Assembly (NCBI GenBank): GCA_033819885.1
Contig: JAQYUZ010000036.1
Coordinates: 119,989 to 183,988 of the forward strand
Direction: 5' to 3'
DNA: 64,000 nucleotides
From: Microbotryomycetes sp. JL201
Lineage: Eukaryota; Basidiomycota; Microbotryomycetes
Positions 40,612-52,726 of this stretch are shown piece after piece. The notes beneath the pieces were generated by a model, which searched no databases, was not told where the DNA came from, and saw nothing but the letters and a program-made list of their open reading frames with translations. Every line of letters starts with the position of its first letter. Position 1 is the stretch's first letter. Position numbers and translations under genes: made by a program.

Positions 40612-42761
40612 TCAGGCGAGAATCCGCGATCCGACCGTTTTCGCCTTTGCCCACAGACCTTGGCGAGATTGCTGCTTTTCGGCCCAAGACGTCTCTTCCT
40701 CTGCGTCTAACAAGCCTTGGTCTGCACGCTCGCGTTCTACAGTCCGCCTATCAGAATCGAGATCAATCTCGGCGATTGACAAGATGTGTGTCTTGTGGTA
40801 GAACTTCCAGCCGAGGTAGCAGATGACAAAGATGGGAATAGCCAAATAGCTGATCACGAAGTCGACGGCCGAGAACGGACTGAACGTTGCGTAACCTTGG
40901 AAGAAGATCAGGAACACGTTGGCCTGCAGGTAAAGAGGGTTCAGAAGAGAGACCTCTCCGCCCAGAGCTTGACAAAAACTCACAGCCAGCGCAAAATATG
41001 CGCCATAAGGATAGAACAATGCTCTGTACGGCAGCTCATCGAGGGAACGGCCTTGTACCTTCATCGCAGCGCGAAACCGGATGTGGCAAAGGCAGATTGC
41101 GGCCCAGACCTGCTCGCGTCATCGCCGATCAGCGCAAAATCACGGCAAGGGGCAAGAAAAGTAAGCCTCACGATGAACGTGCTGACACCGCTGATTGACA
41201 TTAAGTATCCGAAAACCTTTCCGGAACCGGATCCTCGAGCATATTTGAGCAGTGCGAGCAGACCGAACAAGTTGGAAAAGATCAGGGCGTTGTAAGGTAC
41301 TCCACGCCGACTGGTCACGCCAAAAACACGAGGTGCAAATCCTTCCCTGGCGAGACCAACCAAAATCCGGGATGCGAGATACAGCGCCGAATTGCCCGCA
41401 GAGATGACAGTGATGATGATGACCGAGTTCATGACATCGGCTCCGGCTTTGACGCCTGCTTCTTGCAACGCAATCGTGAAAGGTGACGCAGCGGCTTTCG
41501 AGGTGGCATTCAACAGTCGAGGGCTGTCGTAAGGAATCAGGATACCGAGCAAGAAGATGACGGTGATGTAGAAGAAGGCAATTCTGAAAAATACCGAGCG
41601 AATTGCCCTGGGTACAGCGCGAGCTGGATTCGCGGATTCTCCTGCAACAACTCCGACGCTTTCGCAGCCAGCATAGAGTGTTCCAGCGACAACAAATATC
41701 TTGGCAACGCCCGAGATGCCTGCTGCAAACGCGCCAGGATCGCTCCAATAGTGAAACGCGCGTGCAGTGTCAGGATCGCCGATACCGCCTGACGCGCGAA
41801 CGATGGCGAAAATGATGAACAAGAAGATGGCGATGACCTCTGTGGACGCAAATGTCAGCGAAAGTAAAGTCCAAGCTACGTGGTCCGCGTGGAAAGAGCG
41901 GAACCAGACTGTCTGGGCCTCCTTAGCAGCGTCTGTCGTCTTGTACAACAGACTCTTGACAAACTCGGCCCATGACTGTCACACAAAACTCACTGATCAA
42001 TGTCAGCCAGAATTCCGCTTCGCCAAAAGCGGCTACGCCCAAGAAGGAGAATCCTAGGAGGAAGAACCAGAGCATCGCGATGTAGGCGCCTTCTGGTACA
42101 ACTTGAGCTGGCTTCCAGAACCAAAGGAGCAAGCTCAAGTTGTTGTATTCGTTGCACAGGATACAGATCCAGGCGTACCTGAATGCGGACAGTTCAGTGC
42201 TCTCATTAGCGTAGAACAGCCTTGTTTGGACATACCAATACTGGTACCCGACCGCGACACTTAAGGCGGGATCAATATACCGGCCGCTGTAGGAGGTGAA
42301 AGAACCACTGATGGGAGCATACGTGGCCAATTCGCCGAGCGATTGCATGACGAAGAAGACGATAATACCCGTAATGACGAAGGCAATCAAAGCACCTGCC
42401 GGACCTGCCGTGGCGATTGCATTACCTGAACCGACCTAAAAGTATGCACATGTCAGTCAGACATTTAGGAAGTCATGTAAAGGCGCTTGTGCGGCGTACG
42501 AGCAGGCCCGGACCTAGGATAAACAGGCTGCTGTCAGCAAACACGCGAGTAGCGACCCGCATGAAGGCAAACCAGAAAGGTCTCACCGATGATGCCTCCG
42601 ATTGCGAGCATGGTAATGTGCCTTGTTTTCAGCTTTCTCTCGAGTGGGGCAAAGCCGGCCACTTCGCGGACCTGAGCGCGCGCGACGCCGTCTTGCTCGC
42701 CATAGCCCTTGAGGTCGTTGTCGTCCTTGGTGGGCGACGACTGCCTCGATAACGTCGTCAT
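40612..42761 (-). CDS. Fungal amino-acid permease (APC superfamily, YAT family)
   Basis: A proton-coupled amino-acid permease of the Gap1/Agp type. The N-terminus MTTLSRQSSPTKDDNDLKGY is hydrophilic and ends with LERKLKTRHITMLAIGGIIG, the family's entry into helix 1. Conserved parts follow: GSGNAIATAGPAGALIAFVI, FVMQSLGELATYAPISGSF, GTLYAGCESVGVVAGESANP (helix 6), and ILVGLAREGFAPRVF. Twelve helices are visible over several exons. The C-terminus reads FVICYLGWKFYHKTHILS followed by IDLDSDRRTVERERAD, a common YAT tail. An in-frame upstream ATG at 42797 is possible. Substrate range cannot be told from sequence. Introns are short and have standard ends. Confidence 0.88.
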
Positions 42762-43109
42762 CGGAAGCCTTTCGTATCTTGAAATGGTGGAGTGCAAAGG
42801 GGGCGAGCCGCCAAGCGCGGGTCCCGCTCTTTGTGAAAGACGCGAGATCAGCCAGTTGCGCCATCGCGATCAAGGCTGATGATCTGGCTGCGGAGAATTT
42901 GTGCGCTCCGTTTAAAAATCAGTTCGGCAATTAATGACGACATTGAACCCATTCAAGTTGGCTTCGTTAGTCGTGGCTTGTTGACCTTGCACAAATTTTA
43001 GTTTTATTTCTGCAGAAATTGGTTGAATCGTTCAACTTTAGACACAGCTCCGTCAAATCACTCCCGTACCATCTGAACCCCTCTCAAAGGCTCGTCTTGA
43101 AGGCTCGGC
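42762..43109. other. Divergent promoter region, permease and TBC genes
   Basis: About 350 bp. An AT-rich stretch occurs around 42,980-43,040. No specific element was recognised. Confidence 0.4.
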
Positions 43110-45289
43110 ATGCAGGCGGTGGCACTGTCGCCACCTGATGGTCATGCCGTGCAGCTGGCCGCTCAGGACGTGCGCAATGGTCGATTGCCGACACGCCTGC
43201 CGTCTGCAACACTTTGGCAACACTCTCAAGATGATTCAATAAATCAAGTTGGCTCCTCGGTCAATGTCAATGACCGCCACGGCGCTGCTAGCGCACGTGA
43301 GGCGCCGGGAACATTGCTCGCGACCGACAAAGGCGTGCAGGGAGTTGGTGGGCCGAGTACAGCAATTCCAAATCCGCTGAAAGACGAGTCTGTCTCTTCG
43401 ACACGGTCCACAGAGCCGAGCAATGGTGCGGCTATCGAATCGGACGTGCCGCCACATGCCCTTTCGAGCGAGCCCAAGTCTTCGCCTGCACCAGTCTCAG
43501 CTAGATCTGTCTCAAATCCGCATCCCCCCTCCATTGTGACGTCTGGAAATCTTTTCTTCAAGCCGAGACCATCAGCAGCTCAAGGGGTACGAGGATCTTC
43601 GTCTACGCCATTCATAAACGATCACGGATACTCTTCAGACCTAGAGCCTACAGCAGCGTTGATTCAACAGCTGTATGCTCGACTGGATGCGCAAGGTGTG
43701 GTAGGCGATGGATGGGCCGAGGGCAAGGAGCGTAGCCGAGACGGACTGATCAATCGGATCCAGACTGCGGATGATGTCGAAGGTCAGAGAACATTGAAGG
43801 CAGAGGACCAATACAAGCAGCAACAAACTTTGACCGGCCTTGATCGGTAAGCCTCGCTGCCTCCCAAGCGTCGGAAATGGCGCTGAGTACACACTGTAGG
43901 TATGGATTCTTTCCGAGCTCGCACCCAGGAGCTATATCGAGTCAGCATCACCGCGTTTCGTCCCTGAATGCCTCAGCATACGAAACATTGGCAGGCTCAC
44001 GGTTCAAGAGACTTCGCGGTCCGCAGGACAGGAAGCAAGCCCAAAATCGAGAGACGACGCCGGTCATTGAAACTGCAGAGACCAGAAGGATAGACAAGTG
44101 GTCCGAGATGCTGCACGTCGTACGTCGAGACGACGGAGGCAACATTGCGGAATGGGCTATTCAGGAGGATTGGTGGAATGGCAGAGATCGTCGAGGCGTA
44201 AGCAGTGGAAAATACCGCAAGCTACAGCGGCGGATATACAAAGGTGTCCCTGACCGCTGGCGCCGAGCTGTGTGGATGATCGAAATGGAGCGAATGGCTC
44301 GAGAGAACGGCAGCAGTGCTACGCGAGTTCCATCACTACCACAACTTGAAAAGGAGTATTGGGTGCGTTGCCTGAAGTGTAGTAAGACTATTCGTTAGAA
44401 TCGCTGATCGAGCTAGACAGGCGTTGGTTGAGCAGCCTTCAGCACAAGATATCCAGATCGACCTCGACGTGCCGCGAACGATCTCTGGGCACGTCCTTTT
44501 CCACACGCGTTATGGCCAAGGGCAGCGTGCACTCTTTCATGTGCTGCATGCGGCCGGGCTGAGATGTCTCGACATTGGAGGTTACTGTCAGGGCATGGGT
44601 CCGATTGCCGCGACGCTGCTGTGCTACTTTGAGCCAGAAGTGAGTTTGAAGTGTTGTGTGCCTATAATTCTCGCCGCTAAGTCCAACTTGCACAGCGTGC
44701 CTATGCCAGCTTGATCCGCCTCTTTGATCAATACCGACTGGGTGATATTTTCGCTCCCGGATTTCCCGGCTTGGTTGAAAACTTCCATGTGCAAGAGCGA
44801 CTCGTCGAATACCTCATGCCAGAGGTGCACCGGTCTTTTGTTCGTTTTCCTGCGTGGCGCCTCGACCGTGTCTGACGGTCTCATTGCAGGAGAAGCACGG
44901 CATTTCGAGCTCTTCTTACGCAACAAAGTGGTACATCACGCTGTTCGCCAATACTGTGCCGTTCGAGACTCAATTGCGGTTCTGGGACGCGCTATTGCTC
45001 GAAGGCATCGACTTTTTGGTCGTTGCCGCTGTCGCAGTCATCTGGAACTTTAGACGTCAGCAAATGCAACGTAATGTCTCTCGCTCTCCGTTACTAAACG
45101 TGCCTTTCTACAGATCAATTCGTCGACGCCGAGTTTGAAGACATTTTGTCGGCGCTTTCGTCTTACTTTGAAGTCGAGTCCAACGACAGCTTGATGAGGT
45201 GGATTCGCAAAACACTTCGCATGAAGGGCATTCGCGCAAAGATGGCACAGTGGCGCGAGGAATGGAGAGCGTCTATCCAGGTCACGTGA
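43110..45289 (+). CDS. TBC-domain Rab GTPase-activating protein
   Basis: TBC proteins accelerate GTP hydrolysis by Rab GTPases using an Arg and a Gln finger. Both are present: IDLDVPRTISGH (IxxDxxRT) and GGYCQGMGPIAATLL (YxQGM). The N-terminal 250 residues are Ser/Pro-rich and likely disordered, ending in LIQQLYARLDAQGVVGDGW. The entry to the TBC fold is YRKLQRRIYKGVPDRWRRAV followed by W. Later helices are RLFDQYRLGDIFAPGFPGLV and SSSSYATKWYITLFANTVPF, then LRFWDALLLEGIDFLVVAAV. The C-terminus carries TLRMKGIRAKMAQWREEW. Five or more introns are needed, most under 70 nt. The stop TGA overlaps a TCACGTGAC palindrome. The Rab partner is unknown. Confidence 0.86.
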
Positions 45290-45290
45290 C
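45282..45290. promoter_or_regulatory. E-box palindrome TCACGTGAC at a gene end
   Basis: It overlaps the TBC stop codon and lies about 320 bp upstream of the NIPA start. It matches the palindrome seen at 3829, 14868 and 63247. Confidence 0.3.
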
Positions 45291-45608
45291 CATGACCATT
45301 GTTCGGAGCATTCGAGTCAGGTCTGATGGCATAGCAAATAAACATACACGGCCATGTGATCGTGTCTGTCGCGCTTTGAGCAAGGACCAACGCAGCATTT
45401 TCTTTTCCTTTTTACCTCAGAGTGTATTCCCCCTTATGACCATCATGCACTGCAATGATAATCATCATCCGAGACGATGTACTCCGGTCGCTCAAGTTGT
45501 GAGGCTGTGCGATGAATGTCGTACCTGCGCGCAGCACTTGGGGTCCCCTGGACAGCTGCTGCCCGGCCCATTCTAGTTCGCCCGGGAAACGCGTCGCAGG
45601 GGTCAAGC

Positions 45609-48144
45609 ATGTCTGCTACAGTTGCAGATGGAGGTGCGTCGTCTACGCTGGCGGCGAGTGCCGGTGCAGCGTCAGCCTCCGCCGCAGCCGCAGCCAACGC
45701 CAGTCCGGCAAGCTACAAGGTGAGCCCCACGCTGCACGATTGTCCCTCGCCGCGAGCTCAATAGATTTTATAAAGGTTATTGGAGTGCTGCTGGCCGTTG
45801 GCAGTGGCCTGTTTATCGGATCGAGTGAGTTGAACGGGCCAGGAGGCGAGCCAGGCCCGAACCATCGCGGTGTGCACGCTGTTGGACATACACTGACCCG
45901 AGAGGTGCACCGCAGGCTTTGTCATCAAGAAAAAGGTGAGGCCAAAGGCAGACCCGACCCTGGTCTGTCTGCGCTGACTCGGTGACTGACGGGTGCGCTC
46001 GGGGCTCTCAACGGCAGGGATTGCTCGCATCCCAACGCAAATCAACTAAAGCCGCCGGCGAGGGACACGAATACCTCAAGAATTGGATCTGGTGGCTCGG
46101 CATGATTCTCATGGTCCTCGGCGAAGTCCTCAACTTTGTCGCTTACGCCTTTGCAGTGAGTGGCGCCGCCGCCTACACCGTTCACATTTGACTGCTTGAC
46201 ATCCCGGATTGGCATTCAGGACGCAATTCTTGTCACGCCACTCGGAGCCTTGTCTGTGGTCGTATGCGCGATCCTGTCGTCCATATTTCTCAAGGCATGT
46301 GGATTTGCCCAAGCCCAAGAACTTTTCACTGACGGTGCTGCCTCACAGGAAAAGCTCACGTTCTTTGGCAAGATCGGCTGTTTGTTGGCCATTCTCGGAT
46401 CTACGATTGTTGCACTGAACGGTCCTCAGGAGCAGACGGCGACGACCATCGCGGCTTTCAAGAAGCTGTTTCTTGCACCCGGTTTCCTTGCATGGGGCTC
46501 GATAGTCATCGCCGCGAGCTTGTTCCTTGTGTTTTGGGCTGTGCCGCGATACGGAAAGACCCACATGCTCGTGCACATCTCGATTTGTTCGCTCATCGGT
46601 GGCTTGTCAGTCGCCTGCACAAGCGGTCTCGGCGCCTCCATTTTGACTTCTATTCGCGGAGACAACCAAGTGAAAAAGTGTGAAAAAGTCAGAGTTGGTT
46701 GTCGACACACGCTCACAGTCGCTTCCACAGCTGGTTCTTTTGGTTTCTCGTCGGCTTTGTCGTCATCACGTTGCTCACCGAGATCAACTTCTTGAACAAA
46801 GCTCTGGAGCTGTTCAACACTGCAATGGGCGAGCTGAGACTGAGAGGCTTGCCCATCCCCGTTGACTAACTGGTGGTCTGCAGTTACTCCGACCTACTTC
46901 GTCTTGTTCACCGGATGTACGCTGGTCACGACGGCCATTCTCAATCAAGGTTTCAAGACCAGCCCCGAGAATATAGGTACCGTCGTTCTTGGCTTTCTTG
47001 TCATTTGCTGTGGCATAACGCTGCTACAGCTGTCAAAGATCAATCCAGACGACGTCAAAGGAGGTCCGCTCGATCGCAGAACGACCATGCTCTTGTCCGC
47101 CTCGCGCGCGCGAATGGCAAAAGACTCTGACGATGTGGATGAAGAGAAAGCCATGGCGTATGAGGATCCGGGAATCGACGCGCTGCGAGGGACGTTTGGC
47201 GCTTTTGGATCGATTCATCGTGCTCGCTCAGCCAGCAAGAGCTTCCGACAGCGCCGCGACTCGGGATTTCGACCTGTTCGCAATGGCGCGCCTGGCGCCA
47301 TGGGCAGCGGTCCAAGCGAACTCGGTATGGATGTGATTCGCGGTGTGCAACTCTATGATAATCCGATGCCGTGAGTGCACGTGCCTGAAACCGTTCAGGA
47401 ACTTACGCGCGCTGATTCGGCCGGATGTGTAGGTACGATGCAGCAGAAAAGATATCGCATCATTCTGGCAGCATCAAGTCGCCTAGAGAACCAGATTTCA
47501 CAAGACCACGGTCGTCATCGATCGCATTCGCGCCTTCGGATTCTGTGCACAGATGTGAGCGAGGTTGGGCTCCTGAAGCGCGAGAAGGAATAGTTGCTGA
47601 TGTTTCGCCAGATCCGAATGACCCGCGGGGCATGCCGAGCCACACCCAGCTCGAGAGATTACCAGGCACGCACGAACACATGCCATCCATACCTGGATCG
47701 GCCGATATTGCAAACTCGGGTTTCTCGCCGAGTGCTGCTTTCAAAGCCGGCGGATTCTCGCCTGTCCCTGGAACAGGAGCTTTCGACGAGTCGCACAGCA
47801 TTGCGCCGGCCAAGTATGACAATCCGTTCGAAGATGAAGATGAGCGAACAGGTCGAGGTCAGGTTAGACCGCCACCGCCTACGCAGACGAGCTCTGCGCC
47901 AGATGTCGTGCAAGAGAGTTTGCGCGGAAACAGATTCAATATCGTGTCACCATTCAGACGAGATAGGTCAAGCTCGAGAACGAGAGAAGGCCACGGCGTG
48001 CCTCATCCGCGAGGACCAGCGGATGCCGATGAATCACGAGGTCTCGTCTCGAGAAGTAGAAACGACGAGCTATTACCAGAAGCGGAAACTGATATAGACG
48101 GACAGAGCCAGCTGGAGAAATGGGACTCGCGAGACATTCTATAG
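45609..48144 (+). CDS. NIPA-family magnesium transporter
   Basis: NIPA proteins are nine-helix, drug/metabolite-like Mg2+ transporters of plasma membrane and endosomes. The Ala/Ser-rich leader starts MSATVADGGASSTLAASAG. Helices are spread over seven or more exons: VIGVLLAVGSGLFIGSS, GFVIKKKG, WWLGMILMVLGEVLNFVAYA, DAILVTPLGALSVVVCAILS, KIGCLLAILGSTIVALNGP, LVHISICSLIGGLSVACTSG and VTPTYFVLFTGCTLVTTAIL. These match the NIPA signature order. The protein then continues for some 320 residues of Ser/Pro/Arg-rich cytosolic tail, including GIDALRGTFGAFGSIHRARS and KYDNPFEDEDERTGRGQ, ending QLEKWDSRDIL. The tail is much longer than the membrane core needs and may be regulatory. Splice sites are standard GT-AG. 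Confidence 0.86.
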
Positions 48145-48202
48145 ACCAAGATTACGGAAAGCGCAAGCTTTCGGAAACATCTTTCTCTTATCGGCTATTT
48201 AC

Positions 48203-48223
48203 CTCTCTCTCTCTCTCTCTCTC
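48203..48223. repeat. (CT)n microsatellite
   Basis: About ten CT dinucleotides in a row in the gap between the NIPA and LRR stop codons. Confidence 0.85.
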
Positions 48224-48294
48224 TTTCTCTTCCTGCAGTGTGAACAGCTTTTGTTGCATATACACAAACACTGAAACGTCAACACCTCGGCGCC

Positions 48295-51200
48295 TCACGA
48301 CGGCGGTGAGCTGGCACCGAAACTTGTGCGAGGCGATCGCTTCTCGACCTCCGCCCCGAGAATCTCTTTGCGCAATTGCTCGCCGCTAACCCTTCTCCTC
48401 CTCGAAAATTCGCTCGATTCGCCGTTCTCTGATCCTTCAGGTGCCAGAGATTCGACAGCGCCAACGTCGTCGTCGTCATCGTCATCGTCACTCTCCTCCA
48501 GAACGTCAACTGCACCAAGAACTGTGCCTCGCCTGAAAACTTCACCTTCCTCGAGGGTCAGAGATCTGCTTTGAGACTCTATTGGGTTTCGGCTAGACTC
48601 TTGCCCCTCAACCGTGCCAGACCGCTGCTCGTCTCGGGTCGCTGCAGGTCGAACCAAGCCTGAAGGAGTTGGCGAAGACGGTCGGGACTGATCCGACTCG
48701 ATGGCTTCGTCGTCGTCAGATTCACCGATCGTGAAACCAGGCGAGCTCGGCTCGTCCTCCTGAGCTGTCGGCACGGGAGAGGACAGGTGCTGGAGTGGGG
48801 ATGCGGGGGATGGAGGCTTCTGGGGACCGGGCGAGTCGTACAAGACTTTGGCTCGGTCAAGCAAAGCCGTCAAGTCGTCGCCCAACGACAACGCTTTCGC
48901 TAAGATTGCGACTTTGTCAAGCCAATTCGCTGACGCAGCAAAAGCCGACTCACCTTTCTGATCGCCTTGTCTTGTTGCTGCGATCGCTTCCGCTAGTTGA
49001 GCTTCCGCGAGCTGAGCTTGCACGAGTGCATCCCTCACAACTTCACTCGGCGCAACAATAACACCCTGTGCTTTTGCCTGTTCGTCCAACCTGAGCATGT
49101 CGTTCAACACGTCTCGAACCTCTTCCGCCGCAACTAGGATCTCGTCCTTATTGCGCTTTTGCAGCTCGAGACGTCGTTCTCGACGAATCTGAGCTTCTTG
49201 CTGCGTCTGCAGATCTCGAGCGACGACAGAATTCAGTATTGGAGCGGCAACAATCAGCTTTTTGCCGCCAGAGCTCGCTTCTTCCTGCGCGTGCTCAGTG
49301 TTGCGGATGCAGCTGTACTCGGTCCGAACGTAAGCGATTCCCGCAACACTGACGGAGCTCGTGGACTGACCACTGTAAAATGTCTTGCGACAAGCGCGCA
49401 AAGTCGGAGTCGTTCGGGGGAATATTGAGGTCCAAGCATCTGACTGTGTGATTCATCTTGACCGATACGGACAAGGCGAGAACGCCCGCAATATCAATCT
49501 CAAAGTTGCCAGTCAAGTCGAGGTGAATCAAACTTTTGGCCTCTGGCAGAAATTCTGCCAGGGATATTGCGCCTTCTGACGTCATGTCTGTCGAGTTGAG
49601 AAAGACACGCTTCAAGTCCGGGTGAATCATGATAGCTGTTCGGAGGGCATTGATCTGCGCAAGAGCCGCTCAGTAATCAGGATCGCCCGGTATCACCACC
49701 AGAAGCTCTCAGCGTACGCCGTCCAACCCGGGACCGCAGCATGGATTTATGCTCATGTCAAGTGTTTCCAATGTCGTATTGAATTTCTATGCGTTGAAAT
49801 GAGTCAGCAAATGCTCAAAACCAAAATGAATCGTGCTTACCAATGCCTCGCCGATCGCAGTAAGACCCGCGGCGTCAATCTTGTTCTCGCTCAAGTTCAG
49901 AACTTTGAGCGTACGATTCCGCTTGAGAACCTGAGCAATGTAAAAAACACCATTCTGTACCGGTCATTAGCCTCAAATTGCGTCGCGCAAGGGGTAAATG
50001 AACTTACTCTAATATCATTGCCCTTGACGTCCAGCGTCAAGAGAGATCCCGTACGTGGCAGCTCATCAATCTGCTTGCGTAACCTATTGCGTGCTTCTGA
50101 GTGAGTTTGCAGCTCTCGGTCCTTCTCGTTCACGCCGTTCCTTGCTTCAGTGTCGGAATCCTTTGGTGGCGATGGAGGCGGAGGTACGGGACTGCCCACA
50201 GGACTCGGTAGAGCAGAAGGCTGGGGTGTAGGTGAAGCTGTTCGCCGAGTGAAAGGGGACTGTAAAGCGTGCTTCGCTGTCACCGAGTTTCCGGAGGCGG
50301 CGAGAGCTTCAAGCTCAGGTTGAGCTGATTCTCCGCGTGAATGTAAAGGCAATGTGGTCGCGCTCAGATCTGAAAAGATGGAAGCCGGGTCGGAAGCGAG
50401 AGGGTAGTCTCTTATCATGATCGCGAGCGACACCGCCGCCTGGACATTGATCCTGTTGCGACGGATTGAAATGTGCTTGAGACTAGAGGATCGAACGCCG
50501 TGTGCTGCATTCATAGAGCTATGTCAACGACAAACGTCAGCTTTGCAAAATTTTGGCTGACCTAGCGCTTCCAAAATTGCACCACGCAGGCCGCAATTCT
50601 CCAGTCTGAGCGAGAGAAGTGCTGCCGCCCCAGGATCCTGAGCTCGTGGCCGGAGTAGAGGCGCGTTGGCCCACAGCAACCCCTCTTCTCCTTCTTCGCC
50701 TGTGTCTCTGTCAACGGTTTCAGTGACTGTCCCATTGAACGGTCTGTTTTCTATCGGCGCTTCCTCTTCTGGCTCTTTCTCCTTGGAATCCGTTGAGTAT
50801 GGCGTCAATGCTTGCACAAGGAATTCCGACGATCTTCTATCAATGTTGATTTCCGACAAGTCCAGGTACCGTAGAAACCGTGCCTGCGCGAGAAAACTGC
50901 GGTCAGTGGCATATTTGAACACGCTCACAACCAGACGTGCTTTTCGCATAAATATTGCAATGTATTTGAACCCTTTTGATCTGATCTTTTTGTTCTTGGC
51001 GAGGCTGACGGTAGCGATATTTCCAGACACGAGCAGAGCGTGAAGCAAGGGACGGATGCTCTGAATAACCACGAGTCAGAGCAAAACGCAGTGAAAAAAA
51101 AATTGGCGCACTGTATCATCAAGTGCGCACTCTTCGAGTACGAGCTTTTTGAGACCGAAATCGACGCTCAGTAGGTCAGCAAGGGCCTCGACAGCTCCGT

Positions 51201-52467
51201 GCGACAGCTGCTCGTTGCTGAGATCGAGCACTCGAGGAGTGGAGCGAGGATTGCTCTGTCGGATGTCAAAAGTCAGGAAACTCGCCCGGCCGCGACGCTC
51301 ATGACTTACTAAAAGAATTTGCCTGATCCGGTCGTTTGGTCTTTCTTCACGAGATTTGCAGCATTCAGCATAGAGCTTAACCAGCGATTCCCCATTCCAG
51401 CCTTTGGAGTCATCTTGTCCTCGGTGTATTCTGAGCTGTGCGCGATACTCCTTGTCGATCCTGTCCAGATAGAGAATATTCAATCCGTGTTTTCAGGCAC
51501 CCTTCATGTCTCCTCACCTCTTTTTGGTCTTGCGCTCCTCATAAGGCGGCAACGGACCATTCGGACCGTTGATTGGGTAAACGATCTTGAGCGAAGCCAT
51601 CCTGAATCTCACGCGTTTCAATTCTTGCACGGATAAAGGCGGAGCTTGAGGTGGCATTGTTGGCGTCGCGACTTTGCCCGTTGCATACGCAGACGATGCG
51701 ACAGTGGAACTGGTCGAAGCAGCACGAGACGTCGGCGTGTACGGCGCAGCCGTGCTCGCAGACGCAAACGCTGACGACTGCGACTCGCTTGCGTTTGTCT
51801 GCTGTTGGAATTCAATTCCGTTGACACTCGTACCATGCTGTTCACCGAACGCATTCCCGTCGTCGTGGGCAACATCGTTCGCAGCATATGGCTGGTCTTT
51901 GGTGTTGTCCGCCACTCCGGCAGCGGCAGCTGTTACGCCGCTCAGCTTTTTAAGCGCGTTCCCCCAAAATCCAGCTGCGACCTGTTGCAATGCAGCTGCT
52001 CCTGCACCCCCTGTGCCCGCTAGACCAGACGGCAAGCTGTGCAAGTCCTGGTGGTGGCTGATTGCAGCCGAGTTTGCTGCGGAGGCGGAAGCGGATGCTG
52101 CCGCGTTGGCCAATCGCGTATTCAGAGGTTGCAGAATGTCACGTTTCCAGTTGAACCGACTTGGCTGGACTGTCGGTTGCTTGAGAATAGACTTTGGCGG
52201 ACGTTTGCCGCGTTGAACGGGCGGTGGTGGTGGCACGTGAGCTTGACCTGTGCTTGCCTGTGCGCCTTGAAATGCAGTCGTGTCGTCTACGGACTCTGAC
52301 TGAGGCTGGAGACCAGAAACGTCGATCGCGGACATCGTCATTGCGTGTACGTCGTGCACTGCCCCACCCTCGGCGCGCCCGACAGCGACAGGCGCGTCAG
52401 AGCGGTCACCTTGAGCCACACCAGTGTCTTTGTCGACGTCGGCTTGCTCAGCCAAGCCTGGCGTCAT
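48295..52467 (-). CDS. Leucine-rich-repeat protein with PP1-docking motif (PPP1R37-like)
   Basis: A large protein spread over about nine exons. The N-terminal 250 residues are Ala/Ser/Gln-rich. They end with SVQELKRVRFRMASLKIVYP, where KRVRF fits the RVxF motif that docks protein phosphatase 1. Across the intron near 51,460-51,520 the frame runs into DKEYRAQLRIHRGQ and LVKLYAECCKSREERP. Ribonuclease-inhibitor-type LRRs follow: RVLDLSNEQLSHGAVEALAD, LRYLDLSEINIDRRSSEFLV, LKHISIRRNRINVQAAVSLA, LTLDVKGNDI, and LIHLDLTGNFEIDIAGVLAL. The C-terminal exon (48295-49401) is a helical, Glu/Gln-rich segment ending in an acidic run SDDDDDDDDVGAV. RVxF plus LRR is the layout of animal PPP1R37, which inhibits PP1; the fungal role is inference. 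A later in-frame start (MTMSAID) is possible. Confidence 0.75.
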
Positions 52468-52726
52468 GCCAGTCTGCGACTGGACGTCTGCACGTTAGCA
52501 GCGTGCGAGAGCGCGGTGTGATCCGAGCGCAAGCAACAGAGCTGTTTGTCAGTGACGTGAGCTGCATGGTTACATAGGCGCTGCTCAGTCTCACACAAGT
52601 GACACGCGCGTGCGTTGCGAGAATCGAGCGAAAGCAAGCAAAATGCGACGATATCAGGGGGTATTATTGCGAACGAGGAAATGCGTGCAGATTCTATGTA
52701 CACCAAAGCAGCAGCAAAACAAGGCA
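52468..52726. other. Gap between phosducin-like 3' end and LRR gene 5' end
   Basis: About 260 bp, promoter of the minus-strand LRR gene. No feature recognised. Confidence 0.4.
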
